Shown: positions 1 to 9,312 of the stretch, in pieces
Position numbering within the stretch: position 1 is the first letter of the stretch
Layout: every line of letters begins with the position of its first letter
Source: Richelia sinica FACHB-800
Lineage (GTDB): Bacteria; Cyanobacteriota; Cyanobacteriia; Cyanobacteriales; Nostocaceae
DNA length: 64,000 bases
Direction of reading: 5' to 3'
Assembly: GCF_014698825.1 (NCBI RefSeq)
Contig: NZ_JACJTT010000011.1
Span: 60,685-124,684, forward strand
Made by a program: the position numbers and the translations under genes
Notes under the pieces: model-generated
Told to the model about the DNA's origin: nothing
Database searches by the model: none
What the model saw: the letters and a program-made list of their open reading frames with translations, nothing else

Positions 1-1720
1 CTATATTGAATAGGGGAAACAGTTCATAGGCCATTTGTAATTTGCCAATGACGATGGGTAATTGTTCCACGGGAATTTTCTCTGCAAGTAAATAAGCGAG
101 GGTGGGAGAACCGGTGGAAAGAGTGGAAATAAATTGTAGAACAGGACTTTTTAACAGTGCAGCGAGTCCTTGAGTTGTGGTCATTTGAAAGGTGTAATTG
201 TCTATGATTTTCGCTGCGGTGACGGTGCGAGTTTCTTGGTTGCGTAAGAACCGCGCGAGACGTAATTGCTTGGCAGGTGCGATCGCTTCTATAATGCCCC
301 TAGATAACTGCTCTATCCCCCACTCACTTCTACCGCTATTCCCATCATTGGTGACGATGGGTAAAACCAAATTACTCACATTACCCAGTAACTGACGACG
401 ATATTCTGTCGCTTCTCTAATGGCTATTTCCTTTGGTTTTTCTCCTGACTCCCAGTTATAAGGTGGTTGCCATTCCCGAATGGGACGCAGACGGTCTACT
501 TGGGAGACAATAGTAATCATTGGTAAGTCGGGGACTTCTGCTTTGATATCTTCTAGGAAATCTACATCCATTTGCAAAGCAGGGTCGAGGGCCGGAGTCA
601 CTAACAATAATAAATCTGCATTACTGGCATAATCTAACACTATATTTCTTAAGTCCTCACGCTGGACTTGTTCATAACCTGGCGTATCACATAGGGTTAA
701 AGCTTCACCTGTATCTAATTCCCAGTGATAACTCTGAATTTTATCTGTACTAGGTAATACATCTACTGCCGCTAGTTCAGCTTGAAAGAGAGTATTAATT
801 ACACTGCTTTTACCTGCACCTGTTCTTCCTGCGAGGAGGATATTTAGGGGTTTTGCTTTTACCTTTTCTAAGGGTTCAGCTTGGGTGATAATTTCCCGTA
901 GAGTTTGGGTTTTAGAATCATTGACAGTAGGTGTTGGTAATTCGATTTTACTGCCAGTGTAGAGAGCGATCGCTTGTTTGCATAAATTTCGTAAAGCAGC
1001 TTCTCGTAATAGCTGACTGACATTGACTAACAATTCTTGGGTTGCACGGTTATTTGCACCTTGACTAGCTTGTTTTGCTACTGCTGCAACTGGGTTTAAC
1101 AACCATTGGGCCCAGTTCCAAGCTTGTAAAAATTTCCGTGCTGATGGTTCTAACTTGCGATAGACTTCATAGGCTTGATAAGCTTGTCCTACGGTAACTT
1201 GATTGAGGACAGGTGATAATTTTCCCATCCATTGATCCATATCGTCTACAGTGCCCCGAATCAGCCCGTATACTTGGGGAATATAGATATTGAGTAGGGG
1301 ATATTTAACTTCTGGGTTATAAATATGAGCGATCGCTACTACTAAATTTTGACATCTTTGCCAGAAAGTTTGCCAGTCTTCCCAAATTAATCGGTCTTGT
1401 TGTGCTTCATCCAGAATTTTTTGTAAAGCCTTTTCTACTTGCTGAGTAGTATCTTTACCAACTAATTCATCATTATTACTAACTTGGGCTTCTAATTCTC
1501 CCCTCACCTCTGCCAATACCGACTCAATTTCATTGACTGCCGGTTTCGTCCAGCGTACCAATAACCATCGCCATCCTACCAGTACCAGACTAAATATAGC
1601 CCAAATCCAACTTAGCCCCCAAGCATGAATTTGCGTACCAGCAGCAACGAGTAAGAAGGTGATAATTGTTGCCAATGGAGAAATCAAGATGATCCATTGC
1701 CAAAGTTGTAACCGTACCAT
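1..1720 (-). CDS. Membrane-associated GTPase, partial (3' end outside window)
   Basis: The frame runs open from an ATG at 1720 to the window edge, giving about 573 residues without a stop. The first 50 residues hold two hydrophobic segments, so the protein is probably membrane-anchored. A P-loop GRTGAGKS follows roughly 290 residues in, then a G3 motif DTPG (CDTPGYEQ) and a G4-like SQVD in place of NKxD. This is a TRAFAC-class GTPase of the Era-like type. The remaining part resembles the DUF697/YcjF-like tail common in cyanobacterial GTPase family proteins. AGG triplets lie just before the ATG. The cellular role is not known to me; membrane remodelling or stress roles would be guesses. The domain call is firm, the function is not. 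Confidence 0.8.
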   Translation of the reverse strand, partial: MVRLQLWQWIILISPLATIITFLLVAAGTQIHAWGLSWIWAIFSLVLVGWRWLLVRWTKPAVNEIESVLAEVRGELEAQVSNNDELVGKDTTQQVEKALQKILDEAQQDRLIWEDWQTFWQRCQNLVVAIAHIYNPEVKYPLLNIYIPQVYGLIRGTVDDMDQWMGKLSPVLNQVTVGQAYQAYEVYRKLEPSARKFLQAWNWAQWLLNPVAAVAKQASQGANNRATQELLVNVSQLLREAALRNLCKQAIALYTGSKIELPTPTVNDSKTQTLREIITQAEPLEKVKAKPLNILLAGRTGAGKSSVINTLFQAELAAVDVLPSTDKIQSYHWELDTGEALTLCDTPGYEQVQREDLRNIVLDYASNADLLLLVTPALDPALQMDVDFLEDIKAEVPDLPMITIVSQVDRLRPIREWQPPYNWESGEKPKEIAIREATEYRRQLLGNVSNLVLPIVTNDGNSGRSEWGIEQLSRGIIEAIAPAKQLRLARFLRNQETRTVTAAKIIDNYTFQMTTTQGLAALLKSPVLQFISTLSTGSPTLAYLLAEKIPVEQLPIVIGKLQMAYELFPLFNI

Positions 1721-1849
1721 TACCTTATACCTGCTGTATTGATAGTGCTATTGCTATTGTCTATCAAAAATGCGATATTTCTGATTTAAATGGAAGAGCC
1801 TATATACTAACAAATACCGCTTGTTCTGGTCACTCTTAAGATTCAAATC

Positions 1850-3034
1850 ATGGAAAAAACTACACAAAATAAATTTTTAATATCTATTAAATATAGTTTC
1901 AAAAAATCATTAAAATATTGGCAATTACCAGTTTATCGATATTTATTTATCGGCATTATTTTCTCTATTTTAATTAGATTAATTTGTATTCCTAATCAAT
2001 CATCAGATTATAAATCTTTTTTGCTGCCTTGGTATGATTTTATTGTCTCCCATGGCGGATTTGCTGCTTTTAAATATAATTTTGCTGATTATACACCTGC
2101 TTATTTATACTGGATTTTCATTGCCGCTACTTTGCTGTCTGGATTGCCCAAAATTTTAGCAATCAAGCTATTTGCTTTGATGGTAGATTTTTTATGTGCA
2201 TTTTTTACTTACAAAATTGTTAAACTTCATTACCCAAATGGGAATAAACCCATATTCGCTTTTTTAGCTGTTATTCTTAGCCCTACTGTTATTTACAATA
2301 GTGCTATTTGGGGACAATGCGATGTTATATATACAACTGCACTAATTGCTTGTATTTACTTTTTCTCTATTCGTAAACAAATTTATGCTTTAACTAGTTT
2401 TGGAATCGCAATTTCCTTTAAATTACAGGCTCTTTTCTTAGCTCCTTTTTTATTAATACTATTAATTAAAAAAAGAATTTCATGGTTTTATTTACCAATT
2501 ATTACTCTGACTTATTTAGCAACAATCTTACCAGCATGGATAGCTGGTAGACCCTTAAAAGAATTATTATTAGTATATTTTGAGCAATCTCATAAATATA
2601 AAGAATTAGCTAAAAACGTACCTAATCTTTATCAATGGATTCCTAATAATTTTTATTCAATAGCTGTCCCCATAGGATTAAGCTTAACCATGATAGCTAT
2701 GTTTACTTTAGCTTATTTTGTCTATAAAAGTAAGTTAGAACTAACCCAAGAAAGATTGATTTACTTAGCCACAATTTCTGTATTTTTCATGCCATATTTT
2801 TTACCAAAAATGCACGAAAGATATTTTTATCCTACGGACATTTTATCAATTATTTTTGCGTTTTACTTCCCTCGATATTATTGGGTACCAATCATCATGC
2901 AAATATCATCATTATTGAGTTACTTGGGCACTCCATTGCATATCAAGATATGTTCTCTTGCTTTAGGTTGTACCCTATGGTTTGTTGTCAAAAACTGTGA
3001 TTTCATTTACCCCAAATCAAAATTAGCACCATAG
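1850..3034 (+). CDS. Multi-pass membrane glycosyltransferase-like protein (Gpi18/mannosyltransferase type)
   Basis: This 394-residue protein has about ten hydrophobic segments and a basic N-terminus. The first extracytoplasmic loop contains an acidic motif (SDYKSFLLPWYDFI) followed by an aromatic TPAYLYW stretch. That layout is typical of GT-C polyprenyl-sugar transferases related to Gpi18-like mannosyltransferases. A later loop has PKMHERYFYP, also characteristic of this group. It would move a sugar from a lipid carrier on the outer face of the plasma membrane; donor and acceptor are unknown. It points toward the two glycosyltransferases on the minus strand and ends 17 bases from the first of them. 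The gene is notably AT-rich. It could also be an unclassified membrane protein, but the fold assignment is likely. Confidence 0.65.
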   Translation: MEKTTQNKFLISIKYSFKKSLKYWQLPVYRYLFIGIIFSILIRLICIPNQSSDYKSFLLPWYDFIVSHGGFAAFKYNFADYTPAYLYWIFIAATLLSGLPKILAIKLFALMVDFLCAFFTYKIVKLHYPNGNKPIFAFLAVILSPTVIYNSAIWGQCDVIYTTALIACIYFFSIRKQIYALTSFGIAISFKLQALFLAPFLLILLIKKRISWFYLPIITLTYLATILPAWIAGRPLKELLLVYFEQSHKYKELAKNVPNLYQWIPNNFYSIAVPIGLSLTMIAMFTLAYFVYKSKLELTQERLIYLATISVFFMPYFLPKMHERYFYPTDILSIIFAFYFPRYYWVPIIMQISSLLSYLGTPLHIKICSLALGCTLWFVVKNCDFIYPKSKLAP

Positions 3035-3051
3035 GGATAATGAATATGGTG

Positions 3052-4572
3052 TCAAGATGCTATCAAATTCAAACCATTTTCTGTGCCCATAATTTTACTT
3101 TTGTTCACATTCAGTTTCTGTAAATTATCATTATCCACTAATAAATAGGATTTCTGAGATAACATTTCTTGTAACATTTCCAAAGAAGCAGGAACTACTT
3201 GACAATCACTATAAAAGTCTAAACTAGGACGATGATAAGCAAAAGAAGTATAAATTTTTGTTCCTGGAGGAATATTTTTACTAATTAAAGTAGCAATTGG
3301 TTTTACAGGAAAAGCTTCATTTAATTCCCAAATCCAAGATTGAGAACTCATCAATAGAACTAATACCATATACATTCCTGCAAATAAAACAGGAATAAAA
3401 TTACGATTATTGCTTTGAATCAACCATGCAACTAGACCCATAGTTAGCATTAATATTATACTCATCAAAACTAACAAAGGTTGTCGGTCAAACCTCAGAA
3501 AGTAAATACAACCTGCTACACCAACAATACTGATAAATATAAAAAATCCGATTAAAAACTTATTTCTAATCTTATTTTGCTGCCAAATAAACCCTAAATT
3601 TGCTCCTGTCGCTAATGCTAAAAATGGATATATAGGTATGACATACCAAGGTAATTTGGTTTTCATGAAAGAAATAATTGTGAAATACACTATTGTGCAA
3701 ATCAAAATTAAACTACCCCAAGGATAATGACGATTTTTCCAAGCTAAATATAAGCCTCCTGGCACCAATAGCAACCAAGGAAAACTATATTTAATTACTT
3801 CTAGTAAATAATACCAAATTGGGCCTGTGTTACCTTCCACAGAAGTAGCTAGTCTATCAAATGCTTGAGATGCAAAATGTACTGCTAAAAAATTATTACC
3901 ATAATGTTGCCATTGACAAAGATACCAAGCAACAGCAGGCAAGTTACCAAATAACATCCCCAACCAGAAAAATGGATTTTTAAATAAACCTAGTTGTTTA
4001 TTGGCAATTATAAATAAACCTGACATCAACGCTAACACTAATACTAATGTCCCTTTAGTCAGAGTGATTAATCCTAAACAGAAACCTATACCCAAAGCAT
4101 ATTTTCTTTGCTCACGTGCTTTTAAAATAAAAAAGAATAATAATAAGAAAAAGGTAAGAATCATTCCATCTAACATTGCCAGTCTACCATGACGTACCAC
4201 AGGTAATAGTGTTAAATAGACTAGGGCTGAAAATAAGGCTGATATCTTTTCTGTAAACACTAAATTGCCAACTAAGTAGAGTAAAGGTACTCCTAACGCA
4301 GTTAAAAATGCTCCTGGAAATCTAGTTGTAAATTCTTGCACTCCTCCCAGGTGATAGCACAGGGCAATTAACCATTGCATCAACGGAGGTTTCAACATAA
4401 AAGGTTCTCCTTGCAAGGTAGGATAAAGCCAATTACCTGTGCGATAAATCTCTCTTGCGACTATGGCATAAGTTCCTTCATCCCAGTCCCGTAAAGGTAA
4501 ATTACCTAAAGCTATTAACCATAAAAAGATAGATGCAATTACCAACCCTAGTAAAAATTTTTGATTAGTCAT
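3052..4572 (-). CDS. ArnT/PMT-family glycosyltransferase
   Basis: A 506-residue polytopic membrane protein. Its N-terminal loop carries the catalytic signature of ArnT/PMT (GT39/GT83) transferases: DWDEGTYA at residues 29-36, then KPPLMQWL and a TRFPGAF motif. About 12 hydrophobic segments follow, with a short soluble C-terminal domain. Such enzymes transfer a sugar from a polyprenyl phosphate to a lipid or protein outside the plasma membrane. The start is only 3 bases past the stop of the upstream gene, so the two are almost certainly co-transcribed. Substrate cannot be read from sequence. Family is confident. Confidence 0.8.
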   Translation of the reverse strand: MTNQKFLLGLVIASIFLWLIALGNLPLRDWDEGTYAIVAREIYRTGNWLYPTLQGEPFMLKPPLMQWLIALCYHLGGVQEFTTRFPGAFLTALGVPLLYLVGNLVFTEKISALFSALVYLTLLPVVRHGRLAMLDGMILTFFLLLFFFILKAREQRKYALGIGFCLGLITLTKGTLVLVLALMSGLFIIANKQLGLFKNPFFWLGMLFGNLPAVAWYLCQWQHYGNNFLAVHFASQAFDRLATSVEGNTGPIWYYLLEVIKYSFPWLLLVPGGLYLAWKNRHYPWGSLILICTIVYFTIISFMKTKLPWYVIPIYPFLALATGANLGFIWQQNKIRNKFLIGFFIFISIVGVAGCIYFLRFDRQPLLVLMSIILMLTMGLVAWLIQSNNRNFIPVLFAGMYMVLVLLMSSQSWIWELNEAFPVKPIATLISKNIPPGTKIYTSFAYHRPSLDFYSDCQVVPASLEMLQEMLSQKSYLLVDNDNLQKLNVNKSKIMGTENGLNLIAS

Positions 4573-4575
4573 ATT

Positions 4576-7014
4576 TTAAAAACGAATTAACGGTATAAAT
4601 TTCATAATATTTGTAATGGTTTTCAAGGTTTTTAATTCAGGGATATCTGGTTGCATTTTTTCCGCTATCTGAATTTGCTTTTCGGCATCTACGGGTTGGA
4701 AGTTATACAAATAAACAAAGGCTAGATAAAGTCTTGTATAAGGATTTTGACCATCATATTTAGTTAATTCTTTTAAATTGGCAATTAATTCAGGAACTTG
4801 ACGTTGCAAAAGTTGAGATAATACTAACGTATAGCGCCAGTTTAAGTTATCCGGTTCAGTTTGTAAATGATAATTAGCAGCTAATTCTATTTGTTTTAAA
4901 TAATCTTGCAGAGGGTCATATTGATTGAAATTATCTATCTGTACAAATATATGATCTAATTTCCCTTGCTGCAATTCTCTAGCTAATTGTGACATGCGGG
5001 AAACTAAGTCTAAAGAAGCCGAATTATCTGGCTGAAAGTTATCAGTGACTTCAATGATAATCTCAGGTATATCTAAAGGTTTTATTTGACCATTTCTTCT
5101 ATCTAAATACTGTGCTGATAGCTGATATTGACCTAATGGTAATCCTGATGGGATAAAAGTGGCCAGATTTTCATTGACTTGAAAAATACCGTCAGGATGA
5201 CATTTCAACCCACAGTATAGCCGACCTAAACCAATGGCATGATCATGATACCAAGCAGATTGCCCGTTATGCCATTTTAAAATTAATAACCCGTTTTGTA
5301 ATTCCTCCCAGTTACCTGTAACTTGATAACTCACTGAATTATTTTGATTTCTCGCTACCTGATTATTAATGATGACTTTTTCTAATTTTATTTGAGAATT
5401 TGGTGTATTGATTTTTTCGAGCACTACATCAGGATGTTTGCGATGATATAATCTTAATTTGTCTCCACTCGGTAATACCCAATCTTGTTCTAACTTGAGA
5501 TTTACAGAAGATTCTACCAAGGATTTTAATTGACGTTTAGTTTCTCCTCTTTCCCCTGGTTCATCTGGTTCATTATCCCTAGTAACATACCAATTAAAAG
5601 ACTGTAAATCTTGCTGAACTTGAGATAATTTCGTAGTTAATTTTCGTCCATATACTCGAAAATCTGCCAAGGTACCAAAATAATCTAAAGTAAATTCATT
5701 TACTTCTGGTGTTGAAACTGGAATTATTCCTAAGGTTGTTCTTAAATATGGATTAGTTTCGTTAATGGTATTGATTAGTTCAGATAAAGGATATTTTTTA
5801 CCTTCTTGACTAGGAAAATGTTGTAATGAACCTAATTTTATAGCAGATATCGGAAACAGGTTATGAATTAATAATAAAGCACTAATAATTAATGTACCTA
5901 CTCTGACTCTATTAAATACTTCATTTTGAATTAAATTAAAGAAGTAGGCCAAAATTAAACTGACAATGGGAAAAACAGGAAGAATAAATCTGATATCTTT
6001 ATTAGTACCCAAGGAGCAGATAAAATAACTACTCAACAAAAATATTGATAACCAGTTAACACTAGATATTTGCCACTGAGTATGACTATTCTTATGAAAA
6101 AAATAACGTTGAATTAAATAAACTAACAACATCCCTAAACTCACCGCTAATATAGGCATTCCCACAGTTTCTGGCAGCATTTGTGGATAAGCTAACCATC
6201 CTGCAATAGTTGTCACAGAGGGATCACCTTCTGTTTTGCCTACGTTGTTAGCATTGAGTGCAGAAGTAATAATAGTTAACCAATTTAAACTGTACCAACC
6301 ACCACAAATTAACCAAGCAACTATTAAAGAAGAAATAGTTTGTACAATTTTCAGTAATTTACGGTTTCTAATAAAACTAACTAACACCCAAAGACTAGGA
6401 CATAAAATAAAGATGAAGCCTGTGGGTTTTGCTAACATAATTAATCCTATTCCCAACCCTAAGAGAATAGTCAATATCCAGGATGGTAAAACTCTATAGT
6501 TATTTTTCCAAATGGTGAGAATGGTGAAAGTAAAGGTGACAACTGCTGTTAAACCATAATCTAATAAATAATCAGTTCGCATAATTCCCAAAATGGGAAA
6601 TAGACCACAAAATATACTAGCGATAATGCCAATTTTGCGATTATTAAATAAATAATTGCCCAAATAATATACACAAAAGATGATAATTACTGTATATATT
6701 AAATTAACTAAACTTGCTTGGTCGTATCCTTTGCCAAATAACAATAGAAAGGGAACCGTACAAATATATACAAATGGTGCTCGATAACTAGGAGTTAATT
6801 GCCATAGTGATAACCACCAAGATTGAGAAAAGATATTAAAGTTTTGAAAAACGCGATAATGATGTAAAGCGGTTGTTAAATGGGCACTTTGATCATAGGA
6901 GGGAATAGATTCATCATAGAAAAACCAAATTCTATCTACAACTAATATAATTAAGCAAATGAGTGATAGACTAAGATAGTCTTTATTTAATTTAGAGAAA
7001 TGAATTTTTTTCAT
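4576..7014 (-). CDS. Large PMT-family glycosyltransferase with C-terminal soluble extension
   Basis: An 812-residue protein. The first ~400 residues are a GT-C membrane domain with an acidic loop (YDESIPSYDQSAH near residues 33-44), which matches the PMT_2 type. The last ~400 residues are hydrophilic, with beta-rich sequence and then helical repeats near the end that look TPR-like (LYLAFVYLYNFQPVDAEKQI). This is longer than ordinary ArnT-like enzymes, which are about 500-600 residues. The start ATG at 7014 follows a long AT-rich region that probably holds the promoter for this gene and the 3052-4572 gene. The extension may bind the acceptor or a partner. That is inference. Confidence 0.7.
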   Translation of the reverse strand: MKKIHFSKLNKDYLSLSLICLIILVVDRIWFFYDESIPSYDQSAHLTTALHHYRVFQNFNIFSQSWWLSLWQLTPSYRAPFVYICTVPFLLLFGKGYDQASLVNLIYTVIIIFCVYYLGNYLFNNRKIGIIASIFCGLFPILGIMRTDYLLDYGLTAVVTFTFTILTIWKNNYRVLPSWILTILLGLGIGLIMLAKPTGFIFILCPSLWVLVSFIRNRKLLKIVQTISSLIVAWLICGGWYSLNWLTIITSALNANNVGKTEGDPSVTTIAGWLAYPQMLPETVGMPILAVSLGMLLVYLIQRYFFHKNSHTQWQISSVNWLSIFLLSSYFICSLGTNKDIRFILPVFPIVSLILAYFFNLIQNEVFNRVRVGTLIISALLLIHNLFPISAIKLGSLQHFPSQEGKKYPLSELINTINETNPYLRTTLGIIPVSTPEVNEFTLDYFGTLADFRVYGRKLTTKLSQVQQDLQSFNWYVTRDNEPDEPGERGETKRQLKSLVESSVNLKLEQDWVLPSGDKLRLYHRKHPDVVLEKINTPNSQIKLEKVIINNQVARNQNNSVSYQVTGNWEELQNGLLILKWHNGQSAWYHDHAIGLGRLYCGLKCHPDGIFQVNENLATFIPSGLPLGQYQLSAQYLDRRNGQIKPLDIPEIIIEVTDNFQPDNSASLDLVSRMSQLARELQQGKLDHIFVQIDNFNQYDPLQDYLKQIELAANYHLQTEPDNLNWRYTLVLSQLLQRQVPELIANLKELTKYDGQNPYTRLYLAFVYLYNFQPVDAEKQIQIAEKMQPDIPELKTLKTITNIMKFIPLIRF

Positions 7015-8253
7015 ATTGATAATAGTTAAACATCTTTGTCAAAACACTACTAGAAAATTATTCATCAATTCAATTTTCAGTGCTGTGGATTACTCCCATT
7101 AATAAATGGGGAGTAAAGAAAATGATTTATTCTTAACTCAGTTAAACTTGGTGATTAAATCAAATATAATTTATGTCTGACTTGAGCAATTAATTTTACC
7201 TGCTTGTGATGACTGGAGAATAGATATTTTGGCTTTTGTACTAATTTAATGGTGTAAATTCCATTATCATCATAGTTTAGTAAGTGTTGTGAGTCGAGTT
7301 AGGGGTAGTGATTTTAAGTAATTATTAAAGCAAATTTAGAAGCCTGTATCCATAATTATCAAGAAAAAAGCAAAATTTTTTTGACCTAAGCGACAAGAAT
7401 TTTTGATCACCCCATGGCTACAAATGTAATTTTATATACTCGTAACATCGCAGAATGGAAAAAACTGTAGATTGATAAAGTAGAGCTTAATTACTTGCCT
7501 AAAATCTAGGATTTTTGACAATATTATGCAAATTTAACTTTATTTTTCAAAAAAATATGATTCTTAGGTTTAAAATATAGATTATTTAGTAAAAAAAATG
7601 GCATTTTTATGAATCATATTATTTTACGCTAAATGATTATTGTTGAGTGTTTGCTTCAAACTATCCCAGTCGCTATCTTTGCTATTTGCTAATTAAATTT
7701 GCCGGATATTATGTAAAATAAATTATTTCGACTATCTTTATTGGTAAATATGGTATGTTAAATAATCAAACTTATGGCTCACCAGATGTTGGTCAAAATT
7801 GATAATAATTTGAGAAAAAATAATTTTTTAATCTCATCTGGGTGTATTAAACTTTCCGTTCATTATAGTAATTTTTTTCCATCAGTTTAGGATGAGGTAT
7901 AAATTCAACAAATTATAAATCAACAAATTATAAAAATGACTACAATGCTGTTGATTTCCAGGTGTGGAGCAGCTTTCTGGCTTGTTAACTGTGAATGTTT
8001 AAGCAAAATCTGGAAGGAGAAACATTTTACGAAAAGGTACTTAAGCAATAGGTTAAGAAGTTGTTGAAACTGGATGCCATAATACTGAGTATAATCTACT
8101 GTTCTCTGTATTTATTTGTAAATTTTTATTCCAATGTTCCTAGATTATTTTTTCTGTAATTGAGTATCTAAATTTAGAGGAATACAGAAAAAATGTGTTA
8201 TAACCTACCGTCAGAACCAAAACCAATGGTTCTACCCTTGAAGGAGTGATGCC
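7015..8253. other. Long AT-rich intergenic region
   Basis: No convincing gene is present. It lies between two divergent genes, so it should carry two promoters. Visible structure: an imperfect hairpin at 7091-7115 (TACTCCCATT against AATGGGGAGTA) upstream of the glycosyltransferase gene, and a perfect 15-base tandem duplication at 7905-7934. A 43-codon frame at 7936-8067 has no ribosome binding site and no recognisable product. Confidence 0.5.
7905..7934 (+). repeat. Perfect 15-bp tandem duplication
   Basis: The unit tcaacaaattataaa occurs twice head to tail at 7905-7919 and 7920-7934 in the divergent spacer. It may be a slippage product; no function is evident. Confidence 0.85.
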
Positions 8254-9162
8254 ATGGAAAATCATAAGTCGTATTTTTGGTCTCAGGGAATATTAATTGC
8301 TTTGGTTGGTTTAATTGGGACTTTGAGTATAGGGATGATGATTCTGGTGAGGCCAAATGCCTCAGATGCTCAAAGTAGTAGTAAGGAAAGCGTTAATGAG
8401 ATTGCTGCTAATCTAGGCACTAAGCAACGCTTAGAAGAATTAAAGTCAACCATGTTGAGGACTTGGCAGGAAGAAGCGCAAGCAAAGGGTATTTCTCCTG
8501 ATGTACCACCTCGCTTTCAAGGGGTAACTATTGAAGCTGCAAAACTTCCTAGTGATCAAAAAGTCATTGCTTTGACTTTTGATGATGGGCCTTGGCCTCA
8601 AAGTACGGGAAAGGTATTAGATATTCTTAACCAGAATAATATTAAAGGCACATTTTTTGTAGTTGGTCAGAATGTCAAGAATTACCCAGAGTTAGCAAAA
8701 CGGGTAGTGAAGGAAGGACACTCAATTGCTAATCATACTTGGCATCACTGGTATCATCATATGAATCCCCAGACTGCTGCTTATGAAGTTGCTAATACTA
8801 CAGACATTATTTTTAAAACTACTGGTGTGAAGACTGGGTTGTTTCGTCCACCTGGAGGTATTAAAACTAATGGGGTGGTTGGTTATGCAAAAAGTAATAA
8901 ATACGCCATTATTATGTGGTCATCTGATTCTATAGATTATTCTCGCCCTAGTGTACCTCGTTTGATTAATAATATTTTTAGGACTGCCAGACCTGGTGGT
9001 ATTGTATTAATGCATGATGGTGGTGGCGATCGCTCTCACACTGTCAAAGCTTTACCAGAGATTATTAATAGATTTCGTAAACAAGGTTATAAGTTTGTCA
9101 CTGTTCCCGAACTGTTAGAACTGCAAAATAAATCCCCACAGTTAGTTGCTAAGAGTAAATAA
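8254..9162 (+). CDS. Polysaccharide deacetylase family protein (NodB domain, CE4)
   Basis: A 302-residue protein with an N-terminal membrane anchor or signal sequence (about residues 12-33) and a NodB homology domain from about residue 100. All metal and catalytic motifs are visible: TFDDGP at 108-113 (catalytic Asp and metal Asp), HTWHH at 161-165 (metal His), FRPPGG at 197-202, SSDSIDY near 223-229, and LMHD at 252-255 (catalytic His). It probably de-N-acetylates a cell wall or extracellular polysaccharide on the outer side of the plasma membrane. The ATG at 8254 has a good Shine-Dalgarno (aaggag at 8241-8246). A hairpin terminator follows. The neighbouring GT-C genes suggest, but do not show, a shared glycan. 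Confidence 0.9.
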   Translation: MENHKSYFWSQGILIALVGLIGTLSIGMMILVRPNASDAQSSSKESVNEIAANLGTKQRLEELKSTMLRTWQEEAQAKGISPDVPPRFQGVTIEAAKLPSDQKVIALTFDDGPWPQSTGKVLDILNQNNIKGTFFVVGQNVKNYPELAKRVVKEGHSIANHTWHHWYHHMNPQTAAYEVANTTDIIFKTTGVKTGLFRPPGGIKTNGVVGYAKSNKYAIIMWSSDSIDYSRPSVPRLINNIFRTARPGGIVLMHDGGGDRSHTVKALPEIINRFRKQGYKFVTVPELLELQNKSPQLVAKSK

Positions 9163-9214
9163 ATATTAGCGTAGGGAAATTTCTTGAAACCTTGATGGAA
9201 AATACAGAATATAC

Positions 9215-9250
9215 AAAGAGCGCAGATGTAAAATCAACTACGCTCTTTTT
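9215..9250. terminator. Intrinsic terminator after the deacetylase gene
   Basis: The stem AAAGAGCG at 9215-9222 pairs with CGCTCTTT at 9241-9248 and a T-run follows on the plus strand. The loop is long (18 bases). It lies between convergent genes and may act in both directions. Confidence 0.65.
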
Positions 9251-9272
9251 AATTGGTCGATTCAGTTTATCC

Positions 9273-9307
9273 CACCAGTAGCCATTGCTGAACATGGGCT
9301 ACTGGTG
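9273..9307. repeat. Perfect 11-bp inverted repeat at the glsF 3' end
   Basis: CACCAGTAGCC at 9273-9283 is the exact reverse complement of GGCTACTGGTG at 9297-9307, with a 13-base loop. It begins six bases beyond the glsF stop. No T-run follows on the minus strand, so it may protect the 3' end of the mRNA or assist termination with the hairpin at 9215-9250. Confidence 0.7.
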
Positions 9308-9312
9308 ATAAA

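Noticed and set aside
7936..8067. 43-codon plus-strand frame in the long spacer
   Set aside because: Starts right at the tandem repeat, no ribosome binding site, Cys-rich chance-like composition.
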